The notes beneath the pieces were generated by a model. The model did no database searches and had not been told where the DNA came from. It worked only from the letters and a program-made list of their open reading frames with translations. This document shows, in pieces, positions 22,401 through 32,035 of a stretch of DNA of 64,000 nucleotides (position 1 is the stretch's first letter; every line of letters starts with the position of its first letter). Position numbers and translations under genes: made by a program. Source of the DNA: Macrostomum hystrix (lineage: Eukaryota > Platyhelminthes > Macrostomidae); NCBI GenBank assembly GCA_950097015.1, contig CATNEN010000038.1, positions 14,936,001 through 15,000,000 of the forward strand, in the 5' to 3' direction.

Positions 22401-25400
22401 GTACCTGCTAGATTGAGTACCTGCTAGACAGTACCTGCTAGATTGAGTACCTGCTAGACAGTACCTGCTAGATTGAGTACCTGCTAGACAGTACCTGCTA
22501 GATTGAATACCTGTTAGACAGAGTACCTGTTAGATTGAGTACCTGTTAGATTGAATACCTGTTAGACAGAGTACCTGTTAGATTGAGTACCTGTTAGATA
22601 GTGTACCTGTAGATAAAGTACCAGTTTCATATGTTCAGACTCTAAGAAAAAAGTATGAAAGTAGAATACAAAGGCCAACAGCTCCGATAAAAAATCGTGT
22701 ATGAAGCCAACAATATGAAGAGATAAAAAATCACCAAGCCATCAGCTGCCACAGTGAAATAATGAGGATAAACTCATACCAGCAAACTCTAATCCCCGAG
22801 GTCCTGCTCAGCTTGCTTTGATTTCTAAAACCATTCTCTCCCTCTCTCTGCCTTCCCACCTAGCTTGGCCCCCGCCCACCCAATCGCACTCACTTATCCG
22901 ACAGGTCACGAGTAGAGAAGGCTTCCCAATCCCAACACTTGAGTACCGCTTGAGAACAGTTCCGTGAGTGCTCTACTAAATCTGCCGTGATGAGATTTCT
23001 ATTGATTTTTTCTCATCGTCAGGGTGAAGGAGGGCATTTGGACTGTCTTGGCCTTGTTTTCTGTCTAGTGACTATCCTTGACTAATGGACTTATATGGGT
23101 GTTGGATCTAGTAGTCCTTGGCTGACGGAACTGAATGGTGTTAGATCTAGTAGTCCTTGGCTGACGGAACTGAATGGTGTTAGATCTAGTAGTCCTTGGC
23201 TGATGGAACTGAATGGGTGTTAGATCTAGTAGTCCTTGGCTGATGGAACTGAATGAGTGTTGGATCTAGTAGTCCTTGGCTGATGGAACTGAATGAGTGT
23301 TGGATCTAGTAGTCCTTGGCTGATGGAACTGAATGGGTGTTGGATCTAGTAGTCCTTGGCTGACGGAACTGAATGAGTGTTGGATCTAGTAGTCCTTGGC
23401 TGACGGAACTGAATGGTGTTAGATCTAGTAGTCCTTGGCTGACGGAACTGAATGGTGTTAGATCTAGTAGTCCTTGGCTGATGGAACTGAATGGGTGTTA
23501 GATCTAGTAGTCCTTGGCTGATGGAACTGAATGAGTGTTGGATCTAGTAGTCCTTGGCTGATGGAACTGAATGAGTGTTGGATCTAGTAGTCCTTGGCTG
23601 ATGGAACTGAATGGGTGTTGGATCTAGTAGTCCTTGACTGACGGAACTGAATGAGTGTTACATCTAGTAGTCCTTGGCTGATGGAACTGAATGGGTCTTG
23701 GATCTAGTAGTCCTTGGCTGACGGAACTGAATGGGTGCTGGATCTAGTAGTTCTTGGCTGATGGAACTGAATGGGTGCTAGATCTAGCATCCCTCAGTTG
23801 AGGGAACTGTTTAGACTCTATATTTAGTGATCCGCGGTGCTTCTTTGACCTAAAGTCAGTAAAATGAAGCGAAGCAAAAAAGGTTTCTGTCCCGAAATCG
23901 AGGACTGAAATATTTTAGGACTTTCGTCACGAATAGAAATAAACTAAGCGATTGAATCTAAACTGATCTTTAGAAAGGCTAGTTCGTGCAAAGTTAATAA
24001 ATATAACCACTCACTACTTTTTTTGATGCAGATAATATTTCCGTTTTTATAAGCGCTTTGCTCTTACTATTTCCAGCAGACTTTTCATCGATAAAAACGT
24101 AAAAAAGGTGGCATATACTGATAACTGAGAAACTATAGAACGAGATCAGACAGGAGATAGATATGAGACAAAATTGATCGGATATTAGAAATATGGGAGA
24201 TGATAGAGTTTGGATACTAGACGGATGAGAAAGAGAAGAGATAAGAGAGATTAGAGATTAGAGAAATAATAGATAAAAGAGAGGAGAGACATTAGTTATT
24301 AGAAAGATGAGAGATGAGAGATACGAGATGAAAAATTAGAGATTAGGGATTAGTTGGATGAGATATCAGATATGAGAGACAAGAGAGATTAGATATAGGA
24401 GATGAGAGATGAGAGATGAGAGAGATTAGATATGAGAGATAAGAGAGATTAGATATGAGAGATAAGATAGATTATATATGAGAGATAAGAGAGATTAGAT
24501 ATGAGAGATAAGAGAGATTAGATATGAGAGATAAGAGAGATTAGATATGAGAGATAAGATATGAGAGATGAAAGATTAGAAATAAGGGATTAGTGAGATG
24601 AGATATGATAGATTTGAGATGAGAGATGAGAGATAGGAGATGAGAGATGAGATAAGAGACATCCGCATCCCCCTCCCTCCAGCTGGTTCCTGGAGGAGCT
24701 GGACCCGAACTCCGGTCACCGGGATTCCAGCCTAAGGCTAGTGCTGAGCCGTCGGCACAACGTCAAGCTGCTCGGCTGCTCGGCCGCCAACGGATTCGCC
24801 AAAGCCGACGCCGCACCGATCCGGCTGCGGGTTCGCTACGCGCCTAAGTTCGCTACCGGCCAGGGCGGTCCTCTGTACCCGGCGCTTCCCGGCGGCTCCG
24901 TTGACGCCTCCTGCCTGGCCGATTCCAATCCGCGACCAGACTACACCTGGCGTCGTCGCGATCAATCCTCCACCGTCCAGCCGTTGTCGAGGTCGCCGAC
25001 GCTGCGTCTGGCCGGTTTGAAGCCGGACGACTTCGGCGAGTACGTCTGCACAGCGTCGGCGCCGGGATTTCTGCCGGTTCGACGTCGGATTCTGGTGGCC
25101 AGACTGCGACCGCCGAGGGTGACTGCAAGAGCCGCCGGAGCCGCCGGCGGAGCGACAGCCGGCGTTGGCGGCGTGGCGCGGTTGGAGTGTCGAATCGAAG
25201 CCGTGCCACTGCCACCGCCTGGCGACAAGGGAGTGAAATGGAGACGGCAGGATGGCGGCCTGATGACAGAGACTGCCAGGTGGGTCATTGTGGAAACTTT
25301 CATAAAGGTTGACGTCTGACATTGGAAGGTCAAAAGAAGTTCCTAGGATCAAATGAAGATCATTCTTATAGGATCAAATGAAGGTCATTGTTAAGAGCAA

Positions 25401-27866
25401 AAGAATGTCATCATTAGGATCAAATGAAGGTCATTCTTAGGATCAAGTGAAGATCATTCTTAGGACCAAATAAAGGTCATTCTATGTTCAAAAAAGGTCA
25501 TTCTTGAGGTCAAATGAAGGTGATTTTTAAAGTAAAATTAAGATCACTTTTCAGAGTCACACGAAAGTCATTATTTGTACCAGATGGTCGTCGTTCTTAA
25601 GGACTTGTGAGGGTTCGTTTTTTAAGTCAGCTGGCATTTTTTGGGTCATTTCCATGGCCACATTTAGTCTAACTGGACCTTACGATTCTGAAAATCTAAT
25701 AAAATCCCTAAAAATCCCCAATCAGAATCCGGATTTATCGCGAGGATCTGGATTTGACAACTGTCTCAGCTTACCTGCAATTTGATGAAGCCAGAGCCGA
25801 GGACTCAGGCAGGTACAGCTGCACAGCTGCCAACTCACTCGGTAGCGACTCGGCCACCATCAATCTCGGCGTGGAGCGTGAGTGTCGACTAAAATGGACT
25901 TTTAAATAGCTATTTAAGAGACTTAGATATCACACCTGATGTATTGGATATTAAACTTCAATTATAATTACACTTAAATATGGAAAACGCAGCACATGAA
26001 AGCATCTATCAACAATAGCATAGCGAAATATCCCATATAGCACCTGAAATATTCCATATCATGTCTGAATTATCCCAAATCACACCCGAACTATCCCATA
26101 TCGCTTCTGAAATATCCCGTATCACACTATCACTATTCTATACAACACCTGAAGTATCCCAGATCACACCTGAAATATCCCAGATCACACCTGAAATATC
26201 CCAGATCACACCTGAAATATCCCAGATCACACCTGAAATATCCCAGATCACACCTGAAATATCCTAGATCACACCTGAAATATCCCAGATCACACCTGAA
26301 ATATCCCAGATCACACCTGAAATATCCCAGATCACACCTGAAATATCCCAGATCACACCTGAAATATCCTAGATCACACCTGAAATATCCTAGATCACAC
26401 CTGAAATATCCCATATAGCACCTGAAATATCCCATATAGCACCTGAAATATCTCATATAGCACCTGAAATATTCCATACAACACCTGTAGAATACTTTCT
26501 TTCATCCTAATATCCAGCCGACGTGCCGTCAGTTGCGGCAGCCGCAGCCGGCGCAACAGCGGGAGCGGCTCTCCTGTTGATTCTGCTGCTTCTGTTTCTC
26601 GGCCTGCTACTGCTGTTCAACCAGCGACGTCGGAGGGGTCAGCGACTGCAGCGCCGTCGACAGCAGAAGGGTCGCCGATCTTCCGCAGACTATGGACGAA
26701 TCAGTGCCGAAGAGGGCAACCTGTCCGACGGCGAAGACTCCGACGATGCGAGAAAATCTCGCGACGACCAGCTCAGCCCGCAGCGGCTGCATCTTCTAGA
26801 AGCAGATTCTGCCGACTCGGACAGTCGGGAAGCAAAATCTGTACAATTGCTGCAGACTTTTGTAGGAAAAAGCGGAACTCGAAGCAGTCTGGCTGCTGAT
26901 CAAAATTCGATTCGAAGACTGACTGAAGATGCACCGCTGATGCCTCCTCCGCCGCGGTCACCGCCGCCGCCTTTTACATCGTCGACTCCGTCGCTGCAGG
27001 CATCGTCGCCGAAGGCGTTTGTCGCTCCTGCCGAGGACAGCAGAAGGGAAGAGTGAGTCCTATAAGCCCCAATAACCTCACGGCAAGACGAAGAAAAGTA
27101 CTTTAATTCCAAGCAACGTTTTCCCCTAGAAATGTGCTCAAAACTCTAAAAATATCGCTCAAAAGATGGAAAACCTGTAGATTTTCGATTTTATTCAGTC
27201 AGTCAAGGCGCGGTAGACAGCTTACGGAACTACAATTTCCGGGTTTAATAGGAAAGAAGTTAAACAAACGATCTTATAAAGTAATATAGCATCGACTATT
27301 AGAAACAATGACGTGACAGCAATGCGTACATTATGCATACCCACAAAATACCCGAGCTGCATGTATTTTAGAGTGCAGATTGCAAAGTACTTTACACTGG
27401 AGATGATAATATAATACACATCATCTCTCCCCTGTAGAGAGATGAGACAGTAGAAAGATAAAATAGGGGAGAGGTGAGATAGGGGAGAGATGAGACATGG
27501 GAGAGATGAGATAGGGGAGAGATGACACGGTGGAGAGATGAGACAGTGGAGAGATAAAATAGGGGAGAGATGAGATAGGGGAGAGATGAGACAGCGGAGA
27601 CACGAGACAGGGGAGAAATGAGACATGGGAGAGATGAGACAGGGGAGAGATGAGTCATGGGTGAGATAAGACATGGGAGAGATGAGTCAGGGAAGAGATG
27701 AGACAGGGGAGAGTAAGAAAGCGGAGATGAAAGGACTCGCCTGTCGAAAAAGTCTTCAAATCTAAAGGAATTTATTGCTAGTTTTATCCGTAGACAAGAA
27801 GCCAAAGTTATCCCTTATCCTGCCTAACTTATGAAGCAGCATAAAAAGCGGCGATTCTGGCTACGG

Positions 27867-27898
<32 letters not shown>

Positions 27899-28164
27899 CC
27901 ATCACCGCGGCAACCGGTGGCGTTAGATTTCACGCGTCGCCAAATTTTGCAGCCTTCGATCAACCGCGGAGTATCGACAGTTCTGAATCGGCCGGTTCAA
28001 GCAGCCCGCCGCTGCCGCTGCCGCTACCGCTGCCACCCGATCCCGGATGTCCGATTCACGGCTTGAAGGGCAGCTCCGGAGGATCCAGAAGCTCCAGGAG
28101 GAGGAGACGACAGCGACTGTTGCCGAGCACGATTGACGAAGACTTTGCAGTGACTGAGGTTTAG
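16261..28164 (+). CDS. NEPH/Kirre-like immunoglobulin cell-adhesion receptor (lacks first exon)
   Basis: Single-pass adhesion receptor. CDS = join(16261..16490, 19955..20372, 21523..21891, 24683..25279, 25726..25877, 26518..27052, 27840..28164); every junction is GT-AG and in phase, giving 874 residues. Five Ig domains lie at roughly residues 10-115, 130-265, 290-405, 410-495 and 505-588, a transmembrane segment at about 600-625 (GAALLLILLLLFLGLLLLF), then a basic stop-transfer region and a 250-residue tail. Ig1 has VKVYWDRDGV and LADQGSYGCQVV, the YxCQV pattern of NEPH/Kirre/SYG-1 proteins, which also have five Ig domains. The tail ends VTEV, a class I PDZ ligand. The signal-peptide exon is upstream and not found. 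In known members the protein works in cell recognition (myoblasts, synapses, nephrocytes). Family assignment is probable; a different five-Ig receptor cannot be excluded. Confidence 0.75.
16515..17787 (+). repeat. 23-bp intronic minisatellite with CAGCTG in each unit
   Basis: About 55 copies of a 23-bp unit, core GATTCAGTGTCTGTCAGCTG followed by AAT or TAT. The array begins about 25 bases after the exon-a donor. Confidence 0.95.
18236..19926 (+). repeat. CT-rich 20/31-bp intronic minisatellite
   Basis: Built from TATTTCTCATCCATCTCATG (20 bp) and longer forms with an extra CCCCATCTCAT segment. It reaches to within about 30 bases of the acceptor at 19954, so it supplies the pyrimidine tract. 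All three + frames are stop-free through it, one of them continuous with exon b. Confidence 0.95.
19955..20372 (+). CDS. Receptor exon b: end of Ig1 and first half of Ig2
   Basis: Acceptor CTGAAG before GTGTGCAC, donor GTGAGT at 20373. Joins exon a as HGLG-VHDLTISNLSLADQGS. It carries the Ig1 F-strand YGCQVV, then Ig2 with the B-strand Cys (RLLLVCEV) and core Trp (PTVFWTIGS). Ends with two bases of a Pro codon. Confidence 0.88.
20390..21340 (+). repeat. CT-rich intronic minisatellites, two adjoining units
   Basis: 20390-20612 is a ~17-bp repeat (CATTCTCATCCCAATGC). 20613-21340 is a 19-bp repeat that changes from TGTCATCCCATAGCCATTC to TCTCATCTCATAGCTGTTC. The array starts about 17 bases after the donor of exon b. 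Confidence 0.93.
21523..21891 (+). CDS. Receptor exon c: end of Ig2 and start of Ig3
   Basis: Acceptor GTCGTCAG at 21515-21522 with a good branch site (TCCTAATC) about 15-20 bases upstream; donor GTAATA at 21892. It carries the Ig2 F-strand Cys (DLPIVCSARVEG) and the Ig3 B-strand Cys (NDTVLATCEATGRP). An insert rich in Thr/Lys (TTRTTTTKMSTK) separates the two domains. Confidence 0.85.
22036..22624 (+). repeat. ~30-bp intronic minisatellite
   Basis: Alternating GATTGAGTACCTGCTAGA and CAGTACCTGTTAGA blocks of about 15 bases, giving a ~30-bp dimer unit over about 590 bases. Confidence 0.92.
23093..23795 (+). repeat. 39/40-bp intronic minisatellite
   Basis: About 18 copies with core GATCTAGTAGTCCTTGGCTG followed by ATGGAACTGAATGAGTGTTG. 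A block of about 300 bases at 23145-23410 is repeated with the same variants at 23440-23700. Confidence 0.93.
24170..24660 (+). repeat. Purine-rich degenerate GAGATTAGATATGAGA repeat
   Basis: Short, poorly regular GA/AT repeat (GAGAGATTAGATATGAGAGA and similar) ending just before the CCCCCTCCCTCCAG acceptor of exon d. Confidence 0.85.
24683..25279 (+). CDS. Receptor exon d: Ig3 end, Ig4, Ig5 start
   Basis: Acceptor CCTCCAG and donor GTGGGT at 25280. It is much more GC-rich than its surroundings. It gives the Ig3 Trp (SWFLEELD) and F-strand Cys (VKLLGCSAANG), all of Ig4 (VDASCLADSNPRPDYTWRRR to DFGEYVCTASAPG), and the Ig5 B-strand Cys and Trp (VARLECRIE, VKWRRQDG). Confidence 0.9.
25318..25545 (+). 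repeat. Short imperfect ~23-bp intronic repeat
   Basis: About nine degenerate copies around GGATCAAATGAAGGTCATTC. Much less regular than the other arrays, so probably older. Confidence 0.75.
25726..25877 (+). CDS. Receptor exon e: end of Ig5
   Basis: Acceptor CAATCAG ends at 25725 and donor GTGAGT begins at 25878. It encodes AYLQFDEARAEDSGRYSC and TAANSLGSDSATINL, a canonical Ig F-G hairpin. Confidence 0.92.
26035..26485 (+). repeat. 21-bp intronic minisatellite
   Basis: About 20 copies of a 21-bp unit with core CAGATCACACCTGAAATATC. Ends about 30 bases before the acceptor of exon f. Confidence 0.93.
26518..27052 (+). CDS. Receptor exon f: transmembrane segment and proximal tail
   Basis: Branch-like TCCTAAT and acceptor TATCCAG ending at 26517; donor GTGAGT at 27053. 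Begins DVPSVAAAAAGATAG, then the hydrophobic helix and NQRRRRGQRLQRRR on the inner side. The tail is acidic/Ser-rich (EEGNLSDGEDSDD) with a proline run (LMPPPPRSPPPPF), possible SH3 or WW ligands. Confidence 0.9.
27427..27725 (+). repeat. Purine-rich ~16-bp intronic repeat
   Basis: Copies of GGGGAGAGATGAGACAG; the complement gives CTGTCTCATCTCTCC, the core also found in arrays at 45-46 kb and 55.6 kb. Confidence 0.9.
27840..28164 (+). CDS. Receptor exon g: C-terminal tail
   Basis: Branch-like CCTAACTT and acceptor GAAGCAG ending 27839 join exon f in phase (GA + C = Asp). It has a poly-Ala run coded by GCC repeats, a PPLPLPLPLPPDP run, a basic patch (SSRRRRRQR) and the end STIDEDFAVTEV before TAG at 28162-28164. 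Confidence 0.85.
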
Positions 28165-28364
28165 ACGATTCAGAGAATGGTTTGACTCAAACCTTAAATT
28201 GAACCAGTCCTGCATCTCAAATTCATATTTTCTAAAAACTCAAATCTGCTTTGTACTAAATATTGAATTCTTCTGGGCACAGATTTCAAGTTATTTATTG
28301 ACCAAAATCTCCAAATCCCTACTGAATAGTAAAATCCCTATTGACCCACATCCCCAACCCCAAT

Positions 28365-28718
28365 TGAGAGCGGTCTAACGCGTTTGCCTCTCGCACCAAG
28401 GTCCCTGAGCTCGATTTCGCGGCGAGGCCATATTCATTTTGGGCGCAGCCGCGGAGAGAAGGCTTGGGGGCTTGTCGTGCAATTTACGCCCTTGAGGGCC
28501 AACCTCTAAGGCATGCAGTGAGAGTGTACACTGCCTGACAATGAGAAAGTCAGGGCAGATGTACACACCTGTGAAAGCGTGTGCCAGCGTACAGTATCCG
28601 TGTGCGTGTGTGCTCAGGAGTCAGCGAAATGGGCAGAATTGCCTCCTCGCTGGCTGCAGGTCTAGTGTCATGTAATGTGCCATTGCCCGCAGCCCTCCTG
28701 CCAATATTATTATTATTT
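28365..28718 (+). mobile_element. SINE family 2, copy B
   Basis: Full-length match to copy A from GAGAGCGGTCTAACGCG through GTCGTGCAATTTACGCCC to CATTGCCCGCAGCCCTCCTG and a terminal (ATT)n tract. It lies about 200 bases after the receptor stop codon, possibly in its 3' UTR. Confidence 0.88.
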
Positions 28719-29010
28719 AGAGGGGTAGAACGAAAGTAGAAAAATGAGAGGAGAAGATCGACAGGGGTAGAACGAGAGGAGAAGGATGAGAGGGGTAGAA
28801 CGAGAGGGGAAAGACCGAGAGGGGAAGGAAAAGCAAGGGTAGAAAAACGAGACTAGAAAAGTGAGAGGTGTTAGAGCAAACGAGGAAAGACTAGGAATGA
28901 CGAGTGGAGAAGAATGAAGCACGATAAGGAGATGGAAGGGAAAAAATGATAGAGGGAAAACGAGAGTACGAGCTAGAATGACGATTGGGGTAGAACGAGA
29001 GGATTAGACT
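28719..29010 (+). repeat. Degenerate purine repeat after SINE copy B
   Basis: Irregular AGAGGGGTAGAACGAGAG-type copies begin immediately after the SINE (ATT)n tail. The unit is the same as in the array that follows SINE copy A. An AATAAA at 29166-29171 is a weak candidate poly(A) signal for the receptor gene. Confidence 0.75.
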
Positions 29011-29487
29011 AAAGGCGGAAATAAAGAGGGGAAAATGTACGCAAAATAACAAGTTCAGAATTAAATCCTCAGATTAGAAAAAATTCCCGCCATTTCCATT
29101 TTTAGACTGCTAAATTAAGCGAGTGCATTACGCGGAGACGCGTTTAAGTGCATTAAAAAATTTCAAATAAAATTCCTGTTTCAATTAAAAAATTTAACGT
29201 CACGCCGCAGACTTGGGGAGATAAAGCCGAGATTTTTTTAGAAAAAAGAACAATAGAACGTTGAACAGGTAAAAATGGCTTCAGTTGTTAATTGCATTGC
29301 GCTTTTTAATGACAATTTAATATTGCTTCTTCAGTCAGAGATTGAATGAACTAGCATAAAATACCTGGACTATACCTGATCAATTTGTCTACATCTGCGA
29401 TTTGAAAAAAAGACATGGTTTGCCAGGGTTTGTTGCTGAAAAATAAATCGCTGCTTAGAAGAGAAATCGTGGTAAGAACGGTTTGAA

Positions 29488-29762
29488 TGGGAGATCAAGG
29501 GGTAGAATATAAGATAAAGGGGTAGAATGGGAGAGAAAGGGGGAGAGTGAGAGAGAATGGGAGAGAGAGGGGTAGAATAAGAGAGAGAGGGGTGGAATGG
29601 GAGAGAGGGGTAGAATGGGATAAAAAGGGGTAGAATAGGAGATAAAGGGATAGAATAGGAAAGAAAGGGGTAGAATGGGAAAAAGGGGGTAGAATGGGAC
29701 ATAAAGGGGTAGAATAGATTAAGAAAGGGGTAGAATAGAATAGGAGAGGAGGGGCAAATGGG
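29488..29762 (+). repeat. Purine-rich GGGGTAGAATGGGAGA repeat
   Basis: About 14 irregular copies of ~18-20 bp, again based on GGGGTAGAAT. The minus-strand open frames across it are repeat artefacts. About 500 unassigned AT-rich bases follow. Confidence 0.88.
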
Positions 29763-30276
29763 AGAGTAATATTTTGATAAACGATCGCCCGACAAATTAA
29801 CAAATTTTTCGCACGCTGATAATAGGAGCAGACAGTTGGAATAAGTGATAGCAGGTGTCTGTTACATCTGGCTTTCTATCTCGAGCCGCATGTTCTAGCC
29901 GCTTTTTTTCGCTCATGAATTTTTAATCCTTTCTGCATAGAGAATCTTTTAAGGTAGTACGAGCGTACTCGTATGTTATTCTATCCTATCCAATTCTAAA
30001 CCTCGATTGAATTTCACTAGGATATCTAGAGAAAAAAATTTACAAGTTTCTCCCAGCTGTTAGTTTGTTTGACGCTGACAGTCGGCAACCAAATTTGAAT
30101 GTTTAGCAGAACGAAAACAGCTAATTATCTACAAGCTATTAATAGAAACTAGAAAACCTAGCTTTTGGTCTTAGTATTTTACAGAACGGAAGAGGAAAGA
30201 AAAAATGTTTAGGCTATATGCCAATGCCAACTTTACAATAGATGCACGAAAAATCGTCGTTGTTTCATACTTTTCA

Positions 30277-30282
30277 TTTATT
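30277..30282 (-). terminator. Candidate poly(A) signal of the neuropeptide gene
   Basis: TTTATT on the + strand, AATAAA on the minus strand, about 220 bases after the stop codon. Confidence 0.5.
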
Positions 30283-30503
30283 TTCAAATTTTTAACTTCA
30301 ATTCAAAGCCCAGAAAAAATGAGCTGAACTATTGTTTTTCTGATAATCAATGTTTAAAAAATATTTTTTGAAAATAACGGCTGCTTTTGATAAACAAAAA
30401 GCATTGCGAATGCTTTCGTCATTGAATCGTACTCAGAACCTAACTGTCGTGACGTCAGCAAAAACATTATCTGCCAAGTTTCGCTGCCGTCAGCTTATTG
30501 CCT

Positions 30504-31373
30504 TTAAATGGTTTCGAGCTTCTTGAAACGTCTTTCGCCTCCCATGAACGGATCGTCGAGCTTCTTGAAACGTATTTCGCCTCCCATGAAAGGATCGTCG
30601 CGCTTCTTGAAACGTCTTTCGCCTCCCATGAACGGATCGTCGAGCTTCTTGAAACGTATTTCGCCTCCCATGAAAGGATCGTCGCGCTTCTTGAAACGTC
30701 TTTCGCCTCCCATGAACGGATCGTCGAGCTTCTTGAAACGTATTTCGCCTCCCATGAAAGGATCGTCGCGCTTCTTGAAACGTCTTTCGCCTCCCATGAA
30801 CGGATCGTCAAGCTTCTTGAAACGTCTTTCGCCTACCATGAATGGATCGTCGCGCTTCTTGAAACGTCTTTCGCCTCCCATGAACGGATCGTCGCGCTTC
30901 TTGAAACGTCTTTCGCCTCCCATGAACGGATCGTCGCGCTTCTTGAAACGTCTTTCGCCTCCCATGAAAGGATCGTCGCGCTTCTTCAAACGTCTTTCGC
31001 CTCCCATGAAAGGATCGTCGCGCTTCTTGAAACGTCTTTCGCCTCCCATGAACGGATCGTCGCGCTTCTTGAAACGTCTTTCGCCTCCCATGAACGGATC
31101 GTCGCGCTTCTTAAAGCGCCTGTCGCCTCCCATGAATGGATCGTCACGTTTCTTGAAGCGCCTGTCGCTTCCCATGAACGGATCGGCGCGTTTCTTGAAA
31201 CGTCTTCCGGCGCCCGTGAAGGGATTGAAATTGGAGTTCAAGTCGCCAGTTGCTAACCATTTAGACTTGACAGCTGCGTTGTCACGTTGATCAGGGTTGG
31301 CCTTTGCGAAGCTGATATTCACACCAGCGGCGACAAACGCAAGCAGCACTAGAAGGCTGATTCTATTTCTCAT
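30504..31373 (-). CDS. Multicopy neuropeptide precursor (DDPFMGGERRF-KKR repeats)
   Basis: A 289-residue secreted prohormone in one exon. The N-terminus has a clear signal peptide (MRNRISLLVLLAFVAAGVNI, likely cut after SFA), then a short spacer and 17 tandem units of 14 residues. The first is NPFTGAGRRFKKR and the second ADPFMGSDRRFKKR; the rest are mainly DDPFMGGERRFKKR. KKR after each unit is a prohormone-convertase site, so the expected product is DDPFMGGERRF with a free C-terminal Phe; no Gly is available for amidation. RR inside each unit is a possible second site. In the C-terminal half the site is KKL in copies 10, 12, 14, 16 and 17, and copies 12, 14 and 16 also read EIRF in place of ERRF. 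The layout resembles orcokinin and pedal-peptide precursors, but I do not recognise the peptide. The start is fixed by the only ATG before the signal peptide. Confidence 0.8.
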   Translation of the reverse strand: MRNRISLLVLLAFVAAGVNISFAKANPDQRDNAAVKSKWLATGDLNSNFNPFTGAGRRFKKRADPFMGSDRRFKKRDDPFMGGDRRFKKRDDPFMGGERRFKKRDDPFMGGERRFKKRDDPFMGGERRLKKRDDPFMGGERRFKKRDDPFMGGERRFKKRDDPFMGGERRFKKRDDPFMVGERRFKKLDDPFMGGERRFKKRDDPFMGGEIRFKKLDDPFMGGERRFKKRDDPFMGGEIRFKKLDDPFMGGERRFKKRDDPFMGGEIRFKKLDDPFMGGERRFKKLETI

Positions 31374-31470
31374 ATTAAATGTTGGCTTTTTGAAAAGACT
31401 GAATGTTTTTTAAACAAAAAAACGACTTGCTCGCAAACTAGGAAAGATTTCAGTTTTCAGAGTGCTGAGA

Positions 31471-31480
31471 TTTAAATATA
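31471..31480 (-). promoter_or_regulatory. Candidate TATA box of the neuropeptide gene
   Basis: TATATTTAAA on the minus strand, about 100 bases before the ATG, which leaves room for a 5' UTR of about 70 bases. Distance and direction fit an intronless small secreted-peptide gene. Confidence 0.5.
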
Positions 31481-32035
31481 TTTTGCCGGTTCCGTCTGTC
31501 TATTCGCTGTAGCTAAGCTGCAAACCTCAATAGGTACGCCAGCCAATCAGAATGTTTCTGCGAGTTAGTAACAGAAGAAATATTTAGAATGAGCAACAGA
31601 AGAAGAGGAGGCAGGGAAGGAGGGAAATGACAATGAGTGAAGAATGACAGATGATAACTACAATTGGCGTTTTTTCAAAAATTACCTTGTGTTTCTCTTA
31701 GCGTCTTTTTGATTTATTGACTAAAAATATGCAATAGAAGCTGCGTAAATGCCGATGAGGAAGAGAAATGGTGAATAAAAGTACCTAAATCCTTTGCCTA
31801 GCCTGTAACTATATCCTGTCAATCAAATTCGTTGATAATTCTATACAAGCGTATTACGGAAAAACCTAGTGGTTTGCTAAATTGAATGCATATTGTTTTA
31901 TGAAATACTCGTATGTTTTGTTCTTTAAAAAGTGACGTTTCTGCTGCATCAACAATGGATTGCTATTGCTAGTCACGATTTTTTTTCAAACTGATGCACT
32001 TCATCTGAGAGCATGAGGAAAATGTTTCAAGACAT

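Noticed and set aside
30498-31290. Two + strand open frames of 250-260 codons opposite the neuropeptide gene
   Set aside because: Shadows of the 42-bp coding repeat. Only the minus frame has a signal peptide, dibasic sites, a TATA box and a poly(A) signal.
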